In this document: positions 1 through 9,737 of the stretch, in pieces | How the letters are laid out: each line of letters opens with the position of its first letter | Position numbering within the stretch: position 1 is the stretch's first letter | NCBI RefSeq assembly: GCF_000383095.1 | Contig: NZ_AORL01000021.1 | Coordinates: 930,001 to 994,000 of the forward strand | DNA from: Sphingomonas sp. PR090111-T3T-6A | Lineage (GTDB): Bacteria; Pseudomonadota; Alphaproteobacteria; Sphingomonadales; Sphingomonadaceae | Reading direction: 5' to 3' | DNA length: 64,000 nt | The notes under the pieces: generated by a model | What the model was told of the DNA's origin: nothing | The model's input: the letters and a program-made list of their open reading frames with translations, nothing else | Database searches by the model: none | Position numbers and translations under genes: made by a program

Positions 1-3000
1 GTCGCCTCGGACGATGTGCAGATGCGCGCGGTGACGGACGCCGCCCATTATTTCGCGCCGGAGCTCACGGTGCTGAGCTTCCCGGCGTGGGACTGCCTAC
101 CCTACGACCGCGCTTCGCCTTCCCTGCGCAGCTCCGCCGAGCGGCTGGCAACGCTCCACGCACTTCAGAAGAAGGCGCAAGGTCCGACGCTGCTGGTGAC
201 GACGGTCAACGCCGCCACCCAGCGCACGCTCACCCCCTTCCGCATCCGCCAGCTCGTCGCCAAGCTCGCGCCCGGCGAGCGGATCGATCGCGACCAACTC
301 GGCAAGCTCCTCCAGGCCAACGGCTATATCCGCACCGACACCGTGGCCGATCCGGGCGAATATGCGGTGCGCGGCGGGCTCGTCGATCTCTGGCCGTCGG
401 GCGAGGAGATGGCGCTCCGCCTCGATTTCTTCGGCGACGAGATCGAGAGCGTCCGCCGCTTCGACCCCGTGGACCAGCGCACCGTCGACCGGATCGACGG
501 CTTCACCCTCCTCCCCGCCTCCGAAGCGCTGCTCGACGAGGAGAGCATCAAGCGCTTCCGCACCGGCTATCGCGAGCGCTTCGGCGCGACCGCGACGGGC
601 GACCCGCTCTATCAGGCGATCAGCGACGGCCGCCGCCTCGCCGGCATGGAGCATTGGCTCCCGCTGTTCGAGGAGAAGCTCTCCACCCTGTTCGACCATC
701 TCGCCGACGACGATGTGATCGTCCGCGATGCGGGCTCGCCGGGCGCCGCGCAGAACCGCTTCGAGAGCATCACCGACTATCACGCGAACCGCGTGCGCGC
801 GCAGTCGTCCGATCCGGGCAGCTATCGCCCGCTCCCCGCCGCCTCGCTCTATCTCCCGGCCGAGGAGTGGGAGAAGCAGATCGCGGCGCGGCCGATGCAC
901 CTCGCCACGCCCTTCCGCGAACCGGAGAGCGCCACCGTCCTCGACTTCGACGTCGACGGCCCGCGCGACTTCGCGCCCGAGCGGACGGCGCAGGAGAATG
1001 TGTACGAGGCCGTCTCGGCCTATGTCGGCGCGCAGTCCCGCAAGGGGAAGCGCGTCATCCTCGCCAGCTATTCGGTGGGCTCGCGCGAGCGTCTGGCGGG
1101 GTTGCTCGGCGACCACGGCCTGCCCCGCGTCCCGCTCGCCGAAAGCTGGCAGGAGGCGATGGGCCTCGCCGCCGAGGTCGCCAAGAATGGCGGCGGTGCG
1201 GCGCTCACCGTGCTGCCGCTCGACCATGGCTTCTCCGCGCCCGACGTGCTGGTCCTCACCGAGCAGGACATGCTGGGCGATCGCCTCGTCCATCGCCAGC
1301 GCCGCAAGAAATCCGCCGACGCCTTCCTTCAGGAGCTGGCGACGCTCTCGCTGGGCGATCTGGTGGTCCACGCCGATCACGGCATTGGCCGCTATGAGGG
1401 GCTGACCTCGATCCCGGTCGGGCAGGCGCCGCACGATTGCGTCCAGCTCACCTATGCGGGCGGCGACAAGCTGTTCGTGCCGGTCGAGAATATCGACGTC
1501 CTCTCGCGCTACGGCTCGGAGGCCGACGGCATCGCGCTCGACAAGCTGGGCGGCGTCGCCTGGCAGGCGCGCAAGAGCCGGATGAAGGAGCGCATCCGCG
1601 AGATCGCCGGCGAGCTGATGGCCACCGCCGCCGCCCGCGCGCTGCGCCCCGCCGAGGTCGCCGAGCCCGACACCTCCTACCCCGAGTTCGTCGACCGCTT
1701 CCCCTATCAGGAAACCGAGGATCAGGACCGCGCCATCGCCGAGGCGCTGGACGATCTGGGCGCGGGCAAGCCGATGGACCGCCTCGTCGTCGGCGATGTC
1801 GGCTTCGGCAAGACCGAGGTGGCGTTGCGCGCGGCTTTCGTCGCCGCGATGTCGGGGATGCAGGTGGCGGTCGTCGGGCCGACCACGCTGCTCGCGCGGC
1901 AGCACTACACCAATTTCGTCGAGCGTTTCCGGGGCTTCCCCATGAACATCGGCCGTCTCTCGCGCCTCGTCGGTACGGCCGAGGCGAAGAAGGTCCGCGA
2001 CGGGCTGGCGGACGGCACGATCGACATCGTGGTCGGCACGCACGCCGTCTTCTCCAAGCAGGTGGAGTTCAAGCGCCTCGGCCTCGTCATCGTCGACGAG
2101 GAGCAGCGTTTCGGCGTCACCCACAAGGAGCGGCTGAAGGCACTGAAGGCCGACGTCCACGTCCTGACCCTCACCGCCACGCCGATCCCGCGCACGCTGC
2201 AAATGGCGATGTCGGGCCTGCGCGAGCTGTCGGTGATCCAGACGCCGCCGGTCGATCGCCTCGCGGTGCGCACCTATGTGATGCCGTGGGATCCGGTGGT
2301 GCTGCGGGAAGCCCTGCTGCGCGAGCATTATCGCGGCGGACAGGCCTATTTCGTGGCGCCGCGCGTCGCCGATCTGCCCGACATCGAGCGTTTCCTGCGC
2401 GAGGAGGTGCCCGAGGTGCGCTATGTCGTAGCCCATGGCCAGATGGGCGCGACCGAGGTCGAGGAGCGGATGTCCGCCTTCTACGATCGCAAGTACGACG
2501 TGCTGCTCTCGACCACGATCGTGGAGAGCGGGCTCGACATCCCGTCGGCCAACACGATGATCGTCCACCGCGCGGATCGCTTTGGCCTCGCCCAGCTCTA
2601 CCAGCTCCGTGGCCGCGTCGGGCGTTCCAAGACGCGCGCCTACGCCTATCTCACCACACAGGGCGGGCGCATCACCACCGAGGCCGCTGATAAGCGCCTT
2701 CAGGTGCTCGCGAACCTCGATACGCTGGGGGCTGGATTCCAGCTCGCCTCGCACGATCTCGATATCCGCGGCGCGGGCAATCTCGTCGGCGACGAGCAGA
2801 GCGGGCACATCAAGGAAGTCGGCTTCGAACTCTATCAGGCGATGCTGGAGGACGCGATCCTCGCCGCCAAGGCGGGCGGGACCGACATCCCCGAGGCGGA
2901 CGTCGACTTCTCGCCCCAGATCACGGTCGACGCGCCGATCATGATCCCGGAAGAATATGTGCCCGACCTCGACCTGCGCATGGGCCTGTATCGCCGCATG

Positions 3001-3354
3001 AACGAGATCGAGGACAAGGCCGGCATCGAAGCCTTCGCCGCCGAGATGATCGACCGCTTCGGCAAGCTCCCCGAGCCGACGCGCAACCTGATCGACGTGA
3101 TCGGCATCAAGCTCGACTGCCGCGTCGCTCGCATCGCCAAGCTGGACGTCGGCCCCAAGGGCGCGCTGGTGACCTTCGCGGAAAGTGGCTTCCCCAATGT
3201 GCCGGGGCTTTTCGCTTACGTGGAGCGGCTTAAGGGCACGGCCAAGCTGCGCCCGGACAGCAAGCTCGTCATCACGCGACCGTGGGGCGACCCCAAAGCC
3301 CGCCTCCATGGTGCGGGCCAGCTCGCGAAGGGGCTCGCCAAGGCGGCGAACTAG
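1..3354 (+). CDS. mfd: Transcription-repair coupling factor Mfd, 5' end cut by window edge
   Basis: Mfd is a DNA translocase that pushes stalled RNA polymerase off lesions and recruits UvrA for nucleotide excision repair. The frame is already open at base 1, and the first residues seen lie inside the N-terminal UvrB-like module ([11 protein letters not shown]), so perhaps 40-50 residues are missing upstream. About 1117 residues are visible. In order they show the UvrB-homology region, the CarD-like RNA-polymerase-interacting domain ([16 protein letters not shown]), the RecG-like motor with Walker A ([12 protein letters not shown]) and a DEEQ box ([13 protein letters not shown]), and the C-terminal TRCF domain. 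The internal GTG at base 16 is not a plausible start because homology continues through it. A strong hairpin follows the stop. Identity is secure; only the 5' end is lacking. Confidence 0.97.
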   Translation, partial: VASDDVQMRAVTDAAHYFAPELTVLSFPAWDCLPYDRASPSLRSSAERLATLHALQKKAQGPTLLVTTVNAATQRTLTPFRIRQLVAKLAPGERIDRDQLGKLLQANGYIRTDTVADPGEYAVRGGLVDLWPSGEEMALRLDFFGDEIESVRRFDPVDQRTVDRIDGFTLLPASEALLDEESIKRFRTGYRERFGATATGDPLYQAISDGRRLAGMEHWLPLFEEKLSTLFDHLADDDVIVRDAGSPGAAQNRFESITDYHANRVRAQSSDPGSYRPLPAASLYLPAEEWEKQIAARPMHLATPFREPESATVLDFDVDGPRDFAPERTAQENVYEAVSAYVGAQSRKGKRVILASYSVGSRERLAGLLGDHGLPRVPLAESWQEAMGLAAEVAKNGGGAALTVLPLDHGFSAPDVLVLTEQDMLGDRLVHRQRRKKSADAFLQELATLSLGDLVVHADHGIGRYEGLTSIPVGQAPHDCVQLTYAGGDKLFVPVENIDVLSRYGSEADGIALDKLGGVAWQARKSRMKERIREIAGELMATAAARALRPAEVAEPDTSYPEFVDRFPYQETEDQDRAIAEALDDLGAGKPMDRLVVGDVGFGKTEVALRAAFVAAMSGMQVAVVGPTTLLARQHYTNFVERFRGFPMNIGRLSRLVGTAEAKKVRDGLADGTIDIVVGTHAVFSKQVEFKRLGLVIVDEEQRFGVTHKERLKALKADVHVLTLTATPIPRTLQMAMSGLRELSVIQTPPVDRLAVRTYVMPWDPVVLREALLREHYRGGQAYFVAPRVADLPDIERFLREEVPEVRYVVAHGQMGATEVEERMSAFYDRKYDVLLSTTIVESGLDIPSANTMIVHRADRFGLAQLYQLRGRVGRSKTRAYAYLTTQGGRITTEAADKRLQVLANLDTLGAGFQLASHDLDIRGAGNLVGDEQSGHIKEVGFELYQAMLEDAILAAKAGGTDIPEADVDFSPQITVDAPIMIPEEYVPDLDLRMGLYRRMNEIEDKAGIEAFAAEMIDRFGKLPEPTRNLIDVIGIKLDCRVARIAKLDVGPKGALVTFAESGFPNVPGLFAYVERLKGTAKLRPDSKLVITRPWGDPKARLHGAGQLAKGLAKAAN

Positions 3355-3355
3355 A

Positions 3356-3380
3356 GGCGAGCGGCTCCGCGCCGCTCGCC
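3356..3380. terminator. Hairpin between convergent mfd and methyltransferase
   Basis: A perfect 9-bp inverted repeat (GGCGAGCGG / CCGCTCGCC) with a 7-base loop begins just after the mfd stop. It lies between two convergent genes and could stop transcription from both sides. There is no clear T-run on either strand, so intrinsic termination is an inference. Confidence 0.5.
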
Positions 3381-3395
3381 CCGAGGGTAGCGCCT

Positions 3396-4094
3396 TTAAC
3401 GGCGATGATGCCGGATATAATCGCGGATCAGCGGCTCGACGGCGTCATAGGACTGGAGATTGTAGGAGTCCTGGTTCAACACCGCGTCGGCGAAGTCGAG
3501 ACGGATGATCTCGGCCACGTCGAGCGGGTTCGGCGGGCACGGACGCGGCGTGCGCCACAGCACCATCTGGCCGTGATTCTCGGTGAGCGTCGCGTAGCTG
3601 AAGCCCCGCATATAATCGCGGATGAAGAAGACGAGGCGATAGACGTCGCCCATCCAGTCCACCTGCCGCATACCTCGCGCGGCGCGGAAGGCGATGTTCT
3701 TCTCCAGCGTCGGCAGCGAGGCCGCGTAGGAGACCGGCATCACGTCGTCGAGCACGATCACGCCGCCCTGCGCCAGGCATTCCACCGCGTTCAGCAGATC
3801 GCGCAGCGTCTGGTCGAAGCTGTGCAGCCCGTCGATGAAGATCACGTCGAAGCGATCTTCGGGCTTGTGGAAGCGCGAGAAATACTCGTCGCTCGGAACC
3901 TGGTGATAGGTCGCGGTGGCATTGAGCGGCTTGCGCCCCGCCTCGACGGTGTCGAACAGGAAGTTGGGATCGACCGCGACCTTGCGAGCGGCTTCAACCC
4001 TGTCGAAGGTGAGCCCGTGCTGGACGCCGATTTCCAGATAGGAAGGCTGGTCGTAAAGCCCCACCAGGCTCTCCAGGACCCGTTCTCGTTCCAC
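3396..4094 (-). CDS. Class I SAM-dependent methyltransferase
   Basis: This 232-residue protein has the Rossmann-like core of class I methyltransferases of the Methyltransf_24 type. SAM-binding motif I is [12 protein letters not shown] (about residues 19-30), an acidic loop is VAVDPN, and the later core strands are [12 protein letters not shown] and [11 protein letters not shown]. The substrate is not apparent; this subfamily often sits with surface-polysaccharide or small-molecule modifiers, but no such genes adjoin it here. The start is GTG with a weak GAGGG about 10 bases upstream. It is convergent with mfd and divergent from dcd, with about 150 bases between the dcd and methyltransferase starts holding short inverted repeats. 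No signal peptide or membrane segment is seen. Family assignment is firm; the reaction is unknown. Confidence 0.82.
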   Translation of the reverse strand: MERERVLESLVGLYDQPSYLEIGVQHGLTFDRVEAARKVAVDPNFLFDTVEAGRKPLNATATYHQVPSDEYFSRFHKPEDRFDVIFIDGLHSFDQTLRDLLNAVECLAQGGVIVLDDVMPVSYAASLPTLEKNIAFRAARGMRQVDWMGDVYRLVFFIRDYMRGFSYATLTENHGQMVLWRTPRPCPPNPLDVAEIIRLDFADAVLNQDSYNLQSYDAVEPLIRDYIRHHRR

Positions 4095-4241
4095 GCTCGT
4101 AAACCCTCTTGCTGCAAGCCCCGGTCCCTAGCCAGCGCGTGGCAGCGGGGCAAGCGGCGGGCATTCGGTTCGCGAAACCCCTTGCCCCGGCAAGCGCTTC
4201 CCGCGAAAGCATCAGGCCAACACGCGTTTCAGGGAGCCTCC

Positions 4242-4796
4242 ATGTCCGTCCAATCCGACCGCTGGATCCGCGAGCAGGCAATGGAGCACGGCATGATCGA
4301 GCCCTTCGTCGAGGCCCAGCGCCGCGAGGGCTGCATCAGCTACGGCCTCTCCTCCTACGGCTATGACGCGCGCGTGGCGGACGAGTTCAAGATCTTCACC
4401 AACGTCGACAGCGCCACCGTCGATCCCAAGGATTTCGCGTCCAACAGCTTCGTCGACCGCAAGACCGACGTGTGCATCATCCCGCCCAACAGCTTCGCGC
4501 TGGCCCGGACGGTCGAATATTTCCGTGTGCCGCGCGACGTGCTGGTGATCTGCCTCGGCAAGTCCACCTATGCGCGGTGCGGCATCATCGTGAACGTCAC
4601 CCCGCTGGAGCCCGGCTGGGAGGGGCATGTCACGCTGGAATTCTCCAACACGACGCCGCTGCCCGCCAAGATCTACGCCAACGAGGGCGCGTGCCAGTTC
4701 CTCTTCCTCAAGGGCAACGAGCCCTGCGAAACGAGCTACGCCGACCGCGCCGGCAAATATATGGGCCAGCGCGGGGTGACGTTGCCGCGTCTCTGA
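4242..4796 (+). CDS. dcd: dCTP deaminase
   Basis: Dcd deaminates dCTP to dUTP, supplying dUMP for thymidylate synthesis. The 184-residue length is normal for the mono-functional trimeric enzyme. Conserved blocks are [12 protein letters not shown] near the N terminus, [10 protein letters not shown], and the catalytic stretch [18 protein letters not shown], which carries the active-site Glu. The start is the ATG at 4242 behind AGGGAG (4231-4236); the longer upstream open frame has no homology. It stands alone, followed at 7 bases by a small gene on the other strand. Confidence 0.96.
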   Translation: MSVQSDRWIREQAMEHGMIEPFVEAQRREGCISYGLSSYGYDARVADEFKIFTNVDSATVDPKDFASNSFVDRKTDVCIIPPNSFALARTVEYFRVPRDVLVICLGKSTYARCGIIVNVTPLEPGWEGHVTLEFSNTTPLPAKIYANEGACQFLFLKGNEPCETSYADRAGKYMGQRGVTLPRL

Positions 4797-4803
4797 AGGG
4801 AGA

Positions 4804-4983
4804 TCAGACGGTCTGGTCGTCCGTCGGGGCGGCCGGGCCGTTCTTCTTGATCGAGTCGATCGCGTTCTGGGCCGAGGCCTTGCTGGAATAGCCCTCGGTC
4901 GCGAAGATGATTTCGCTGTTATAGACGAAGTTCACCCGGAACTCGCCAGCCTTGTCCTTCTTGATGACGAACTTGTGAGCCAC
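4804..4983 (-). CDS. YegP-like DUF1508 small protein
   Basis: This 59-residue protein begins MAHKFVIKKDKAGEFRVNF and contains the GYSSKASAQNAIDSIKKN repeat typical of the YegP/DUF1508 fold, a small alpha-beta unit of unknown cellular role. Only one copy of the repeat is present; E. coli YegP has two. The start is GTG with GAGGG four bases upstream, and the gene ends 7 bases from the convergent dcd stop. It is acidic at the C terminus (TDDQTV). It is too short to be obvious in a plain ORF scan, but the whole length fits the family. Confidence 0.85.
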   Translation of the reverse strand: MAHKFVIKKDKAGEFRVNFVYNSEIIFATEGYSSKASAQNAIDSIKKNGPAAPTDDQTV

Positions 4984-5009
4984 GAAACCCTCCCTCGTCG
5001 AAGACGGGG

Positions 5010-6107
5010 CTAACCTACATCAGTATCGGGCGGCGGCAAGTCCCGCTCCACATACTCCCGCCACAGCATCACCAGCACCGCCATCGTCGCCGGCCCGACG
5101 AACAGGCCGAGCAGCCCCAGCGTCTCGACACCACCCAGAATGCCGACCAGCACCCACAGGAAAGGCAGCCGCGTCGCCCCGCCGATCAGCGCCGGGCGAA
5201 GGAAATGGTCCGCGATGCCCACCACGGTGAAGCCGATCACGTTGACGAGGATCGCCGCCGTCACCGCATCCTGCGTGAGGAGCGCGAAGGCCGCGATCTC
5301 GAACATCACGGCGGCGCCGAACGGGATCATCGCCGCGATCGCGGTCGCCGCCCCCAGCAGCAGCGGATGCGGCACGCCCAGCGCCAGATAGGCGACCGCC
5401 ATCACCGCACCCTCGCCGATGCCGACCAGCACCAGCCCGTCGATCGTGCCCCGCACCGACTGGACGACCTGACGCCCCATCCGCTCGCCTGACGGGCCGA
5501 ACAGCCGATATCCGGCGGACTTGATCTGCCCCACCAGCATGTCGGCGTCGCGCAGCAGGAAGAACAGCGCCAGCAGCGTGAACAGGAAGATGATGCTGCG
5601 ATGGATCAGCCCCTTGCCCACGATCTGCGTGTGATAGAGCAGCGCCCGGTTGTTGAAGCGGGCCAGCTCCGCCTGCGTCGCCTCCGGCGTGGCGAGATGC
5701 TGCTGCCACCAGTTCACCGCCGCATCCCGGCCGAAAGGGATCGAATAGAGCCAATGTGGCACGGGAATGCCGCTCTCTCGCGCGGTGGTGATCCAGCGGA
5801 CGATGTCCTGCGCCTCGGACGCGGCGCGGATGATGCCGAGGCTGACGGGCACCAGCACCAGCAGCGCCACCACGAGCGTGGTGATGGCCGGAAGGATGGC
5901 ACCGCCCCGCAGATGCGGCCAGCGCCGCTCGGCCCGCTCGTAGAGCGGCGAGATGGCGATCGCGATCACCGCCGCCCACACCAGCGAGGCGAGGAAATCA
6001 TGGATGATCCACACCCCCAGCGCCACGAGCCCCAGCGCCAGGATCAGCCGCGCGCGCTTCTGCCTCGGCAAGGGCTGGCTCGCCATATCCCCCCGTCCTT
6101 CCGTCAT
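5010..6107 (-). CDS. AI-2E family transporter (YdiK/PerM type)
   Basis: This is a polytopic inner-membrane protein of 365 residues in the AI-2 exporter superfamily, which includes YdiK, PerM and TqsA. Hydrophobic segments occur near residues 20-55, 65-90, 165-190 and in a block from about 215 to 345; the conserved family core (IGEGAVMAVAYLALGVPHPL and the FVGPATMAVLVML end) is clear. Its ATG overlaps the rnr stop in an ATGA arrangement, so translation is probably coupled to rnr. A second Met seven residues in (MASQPL) is a possible alternative start. The transported substrate is unknown; members can be transporters or membrane-stress proteins. Confidence 0.88.
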   Translation of the reverse strand: MTEGRGDMASQPLPRQKRARLILALGLVALGVWIIHDFLASLVWAAVIAIAISPLYERAERRWPHLRGGAILPAITTLVVALLVLVPVSLGIIRAASEAQDIVRWITTARESGIPVPHWLYSIPFGRDAAVNWWQQHLATPEATQAELARFNNRALLYHTQIVGKGLIHRSIIFLFTLLALFFLLRDADMLVGQIKSAGYRLFGPSGERMGRQVVQSVRGTIDGLVLVGIGEGAVMAVAYLALGVPHPLLLGAATAIAAMIPFGAAVMFEIAAFALLTQDAVTAAILVNVIGFTVVGIADHFLRPALIGGATRLPFLWVLVGILGGVETLGLLGLFVGPATMAVLVMLWREYVERDLPPPDTDVG

Positions 6108-8395
6108 CTCTTGCGCCCCTGGTGGCGGATGTTCGATGGCCGCCCCCGCCGACCGACCAGAGGCCGGCTGCCCGGCTTGCGGCGCAGGTTTCCGCGCATC
6201 GGCATATGGTTCGCGCCCTCGGCCAGCTCGAAGCGGAGCGCGCCGCTCGCGACATTGGCCTCCACCAGCCGGAGCGTGATCGTCTGGCCCAGCGTGAAGC
6301 GCTCGCCCGTCTCCTCGCCGATCAGGCTGTGGGTGGTGGCGTCGTGGTGGAAGCGCTCGGCGCCCAGCGTCGAGACCGGCACCAGCCCGTCGCCGCCCAG
6401 CCCCACCACCGTCGCGAAGAAGCCGAAGCTCTGCACGCCCGTGATCCGCGTATCGACCAGCTCGCCCACCTTGGTGGAGAGATAGGCCGCGACATAGCGA
6501 TCGATCGTCTCACGCTCGGCCTCCATGGCGCGGCGCTCGGCCTGGCTGATCTTCTCGCCGAGATCCTCCATGCGGTTGGCCTCTTCGCCGGTGAGTTTGG
6601 TGTCCTCGACCGCTGGCTTGAGCCCATAGGCGCCCACCAGCGACCGATGGACGAGCAGATCGGCATAGCGGCGGATCGGCGAGGTGAAATGCGCATAGCT
6701 GCCCAGCGCGAGGCCGAAATGGCCGGCATTGTTGGGCGTGTAGACCGCCTGCATCTGCGTGCGCAGCACCTGCGTCATGATCTCCGGCCGCTCGACCCGA
6801 TCGGCGATCGAATCGAGGATGCGGTTGAAGGTCTTGGGCCGCACCACCTGCCCCAGCGCCAGCGGCACATCGAAAGTGCCGAGATAATCCTTGAGCGCGA
6901 CCATCTTCTCGCGGCTCGGCGCCTCGTGGATGCGGTACATGACCGGGGCCTGCTTCTTCTCCAGCGCACGCGCGGCGGCGACGTTGGCGGCGATCATATA
7001 ATCCTCGACGAGCCGGTGCGCGTCGAGCCTTTCACGCGGCGCCACCGAGGCGATGCGTCCCTTCTCGTCGAGCTGGACGCGCTGTTCGGGGAGGTCCAGC
7101 TCCAGCGGCTCACGCTTGGCGCGCGCCTTGGCCAGCGCCGCCCAGCAGCCCCAGAGCGGCTTCAGCGCATCCTCGGTGAGCGGGTGGCTGATCGCACCGT
7201 CATGCGCCGCCTGCGCGTCCTCATAGGCGATCACCGCCGCGATCCGGACCAGCGCGCGGGTGAAGCGGAAGGCGGTGACGTTGCCGTCCTTGTCGATGGT
7301 GAGGTGGCACGCCATCGCCGCGCGATCCGCCCCCTCGCCCAGCGAGCAGACCTCCGCCGAGAGGATCTCCGGCAGCATCGGCACGACACGATCGGGGAAA
7401 TAGACGCTGTTGCCGCGCTTGCGCGCCTCCTTGTCGAGCGGCGTGCCGGGGCGGACGTAGAAGGACACGTCGGCAATGGCGACGATCGCCTTCCAGCCGC
7501 CTTCGTTATCGGCATCCTCGTCGGGCGCGGCCCAGATCGCGTCGTCATGATCGCGCGCGTCGGCGGGATCGATGGCGACGATGGGGAGGTGGCGCAGATC
7601 CTCGCGCCCTTCGCCGAGCGTCTGGCGGGCGCTGCGGTCGGCCTCCTCCAGCGCGGCTTCGGGGAAGACGTCGGGGATGCCGAACTTGTGGATCGCGATC
7701 AGGCTGAAGCTGCGCGGCGCGAAGGGATCGCCCAGCCGCTCGGTGACGCGCGCCATGATCCGCGGCGGGCGCCCCGCCTTCTCGGCCAGCACCAGATCGC
7801 CGACATCGGCCTCGCCCGCATCGGAGATGGGGAGATCGTGCCGCTCCTTCTTGTCCACGGGGCGCAGCCACAGCCGGTCGCCCTCCTTGTGGATCACGCC
7901 CAGCACCAGCTCCTCGCCCTTGGCGAGCTTCTTGAGCGGATGCGCGACGAGGCCGCGCCCGGCCTCCTCGGTGCGGGCGAGGATGCGGTCCCCCACCCCC
8001 AGTGCGCCCTGACGCCGGCCGCGCTCCATCACGCGCAGGCGAGGCGGAGGCGCGCCTTCCGCCACCCAATGCTCGGGCACCGCGATCACCTGATCGCCGT
8101 CGACATCGACGACGCGCAGCACCGTCACCTTGGGCACGCCGCCCATCTTGTGGAAGGCGCGGCCGGGGCCGAGGTCGATCAGGCCCTCGTCGGCCATGTC
8201 CTTGAGGAGCGCCTTGAGGGTGATCTTCTCCTGCCCCTTCAGGCCGAAGGCGCGCGCGATCTCGCGCTTGCCGGCGGGCTGATCGCTCTCCTCGATGAAG
8301 CGGAGGATCTGCTCGCGGCTCGGCAGGCCGGGAGGATTGGTCTTGGAAGGCTTACGCATCGCCGCGAACCTAGCCGTCCCGCCGCGATCCGTCAC
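6104..8395 (-). CDS. rnr: Ribonuclease R
   Basis: RNase R is a 3'-5' hydrolytic exoribonuclease that can degrade structured RNA and takes part in quality control of rRNA, mRNA and tmRNA-tagged transcripts. The 763-residue protein has an N-terminal winged-helix segment (about 20-75), cold-shock-like domains, the RNB catalytic domain with its Asp cluster (DPADARDHDDAIW), and a C-terminal S1 domain (about 650-735) followed by a very basic Arg/Lys/Gly tail. Domain order and length match the family. The downstream transporter overlaps its stop by 4 bases. The gene faces away from the small His-rich gene at 8477, and the roughly 80-base gap should hold both promoters. Confidence 0.96.
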   Translation of the reverse strand: MTDRGGTARFAAMRKPSKTNPPGLPSREQILRFIEESDQPAGKREIARAFGLKGQEKITLKALLKDMADEGLIDLGPGRAFHKMGGVPKVTVLRVVDVDGDQVIAVPEHWVAEGAPPPRLRVMERGRRQGALGVGDRILARTEEAGRGLVAHPLKKLAKGEELVLGVIHKEGDRLWLRPVDKKERHDLPISDAGEADVGDLVLAEKAGRPPRIMARVTERLGDPFAPRSFSLIAIHKFGIPDVFPEAALEEADRSARQTLGEGREDLRHLPIVAIDPADARDHDDAIWAAPDEDADNEGGWKAIVAIADVSFYVRPGTPLDKEARKRGNSVYFPDRVVPMLPEILSAEVCSLGEGADRAAMACHLTIDKDGNVTAFRFTRALVRIAAVIAYEDAQAAHDGAISHPLTEDALKPLWGCWAALAKARAKREPLELDLPEQRVQLDEKGRIASVAPRERLDAHRLVEDYMIAANVAAARALEKKQAPVMYRIHEAPSREKMVALKDYLGTFDVPLALGQVVRPKTFNRILDSIADRVERPEIMTQVLRTQMQAVYTPNNAGHFGLALGSYAHFTSPIRRYADLLVHRSLVGAYGLKPAVEDTKLTGEEANRMEDLGEKISQAERRAMEAERETIDRYVAAYLSTKVGELVDTRITGVQSFGFFATVVGLGGDGLVPVSTLGAERFHHDATTHSLIGEETGERFTLGQTITLRLVEANVASGALRFELAEGANHMPMRGNLRRKPGSRPLVGRRGRPSNIRHQGRKR

Positions 8396-8476
8396 CTATG
8401 CCCATGTGGACCCGAATGAGATATGGATCGTTACGGATGACGAACACGTCGCCATTGTACGAGGAGGAGGAGTCTG

Positions 8477-8665
8477 ATGCGTTTGCTCGCTATCGCTGCC
8501 GCCACGTTGCTGACCGCCGGGATCGCCGCCGCGCCCGCCGCTGCCAACGGCTATCCGCCGCCCGGCTATCATGGGAACGGCCATTGGCACGGCGGCCATC
8601 GCCACAAGGTCTGCCGCATGGTGTGGCGCCATCATCACCGCGTCCGCCAGTGCTGGTGGCGCTGA
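8477..8665 (+). CDS. Small secreted His-rich protein
   Basis: A 62-residue protein begins with a textbook signal peptide (MRLLAIAAATLLTAGIAAAP, with AAAPAAA at the cleavage region). The mature part is only about 40 residues: a Gly/His/Tyr/Pro-rich stretch (PPGYHGNGHWHGGHRHK) and a Cys-bracketed end (CRMVWRHHHRVRQCWW). A strong GAGGAGGAG ribosome site precedes the ATG. Two Cys could form a disulfide in the periplasm and the His clusters suggest metal binding, but both are inference. It is separated from rnr by a short divergent promoter region. I recognise no named family with certainty. Confidence 0.72.
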   Translation: MRLLAIAAATLLTAGIAAAPAAANGYPPPGYHGNGHWHGGHRHKVCRMVWRHHHRVRQCWWR

Positions 8666-8699
8666 GCTGAACTGACGCGCCGGGCGCCGCCGCGCCGCC

Positions 8700-9737
8700 T
8701 CAGCGGCCGAGCGGCGTCCACGCCTCCGCATCGGGGAGGCTTGAGAAGATCGTGTCGATCATATGATCGGTGACGCCCTCCGGCGTCGCGGGGTTCCAGA
8801 CGGGGCGATTGTCCCGATCCACCAGCAGGGCGCGTACGCCTTCCCGGAAATCCGGCCGCTGGCAGACATGCGCCGCGATGCCATATTCCGCGCGCATCTC
8901 GTCGGCGAAATCGGTCCGGCCGCGTGAATCCAGCACCAGCTTGAGGCTGACCTTGCAGGATTGCGGCGACTTGCGATGCAAGGTCTTGAGCGTCGCCTCC
9001 GCCCATTCGGACGGATCGGCCTCCAGAGCCGCCAGCACCCCCTCCAGCGTGCGATGCGCGAACAGGCGATCGATCTCCGGCTGATGCGCGAGGATGCCGG
9101 CTGGCGGCGGCGTCACCGAGGCTTCCGCCAGCAGCCGCTCGACCGCGCGCGGATCGGCCACGATCGCCGCCTTCAGCTCCGGCAGCGCCTCGGACGGCAC
9201 ATAATGGGTGGCCAGCCCCAGCGCGAGGCACTCCGCGCCGTCGAGCCGCGCGCCGGTCAGCGCCAGATACTCGCCCATCGCGCCCGCCAGCCGCGAGAGA
9301 TACCACCCGCCGCCGACATCGGGGAACAGGCCGATCCCCGTCTCCGGCATGGCGAACAGCGTGTTCTCGGTCGCGATCCGGTATTTCGCCGGCTGCGAGA
9401 TGCCGACGCCGCCGCCCATCGTCACGCCGTCCATGAAGGCGACGGTCGGCTTCGCATAGGTGAAGAGCAGATGGTTGAGGCGATATTCCTCATGGAAGAA
9501 GGCGCGCGCCGCCACCGGATCGGTCGACGCCTGCACAACGTCGCCGCCCGCGCAGAAGCCCCGGCCCTCGGCATGATCGATCAGCACGGCCTCGACCGCC
9601 GCCTCCTCGCGCCACGCCTGAAGCGCGGCGATCATCGCGGTGCACATGCCCGTGGTGAGCGCATGGATGGCGCGCGGCCGGTTGAGCCGGATACGCCCCG
9701 CCCCACCCTCAATCGCCGTCAGGACCTCATCGCTCAT
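8700..9737 (-). CDS. 3-hydroxyisobutyryl-CoA hydrolase (enoyl-CoA hydratase/isomerase family)
   Basis: This crotonase-fold protein of 345 residues most resembles 3-hydroxyisobutyryl-CoA hydrolase, which frees 3-hydroxyisobutyrate in valine breakdown. Characteristic segments are GRGFCAGGDVVQ (oxyanion loop), FMDGVTMGGGVGIS and FAMPETGIGLFPDVGGGWYL, the last being the diagnostic HIBCH block. The ATG at 9737 overlaps the wecB stop (ATGA). A longer open frame upstream runs through wecB and has no homology there. Valine carbon ends as propionyl-CoA, which the adjoining operon consumes, so the location makes metabolic sense. A general enoyl-CoA hydratase is the alternative, but the length and motifs favour the hydrolase. 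Confidence 0.88.
   Translation of the reverse strand: MSDEVLTAIEGGAGRIRLNRPRAIHALTTGMCTAMIAALQAWREEAAVEAVLIDHAEGRGFCAGGDVVQASTDPVAARAFFHEEYRLNHLLFTYAKPTVAFMDGVTMGGGVGISQPAKYRIATENTLFAMPETGIGLFPDVGGGWYLSRLAGAMGEYLALTGARLDGAECLALGLATHYVPSEALPELKAAIVADPRAVERLLAEASVTPPPAGILAHQPEIDRLFAHRTLEGVLAALEADPSEWAEATLKTLHRKSPQSCKVSLKLVLDSRGRTDFADEMRAEYGIAAHVCQRPDFREGVRALLVDRDNRPVWNPATPEGVTDHMIDTIFSSLPDAEAWTPLGR

Noticed and set aside
97-3309. A 1070-codon open frame antisense to mfd
   Set aside because: High-GC third positions leave the opposite frame open. The predicted protein is Arg/His/Ala-rich without any family motif, and mfd is certain.
4150-4210. Short palindromes (TTCGCGAA, CTTGCC-CC-GGCAAG) upstream of dcd considered as an operator
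   Set aside because: Such short GC palindromes are expected by chance here, and no regulator gene adjoins.
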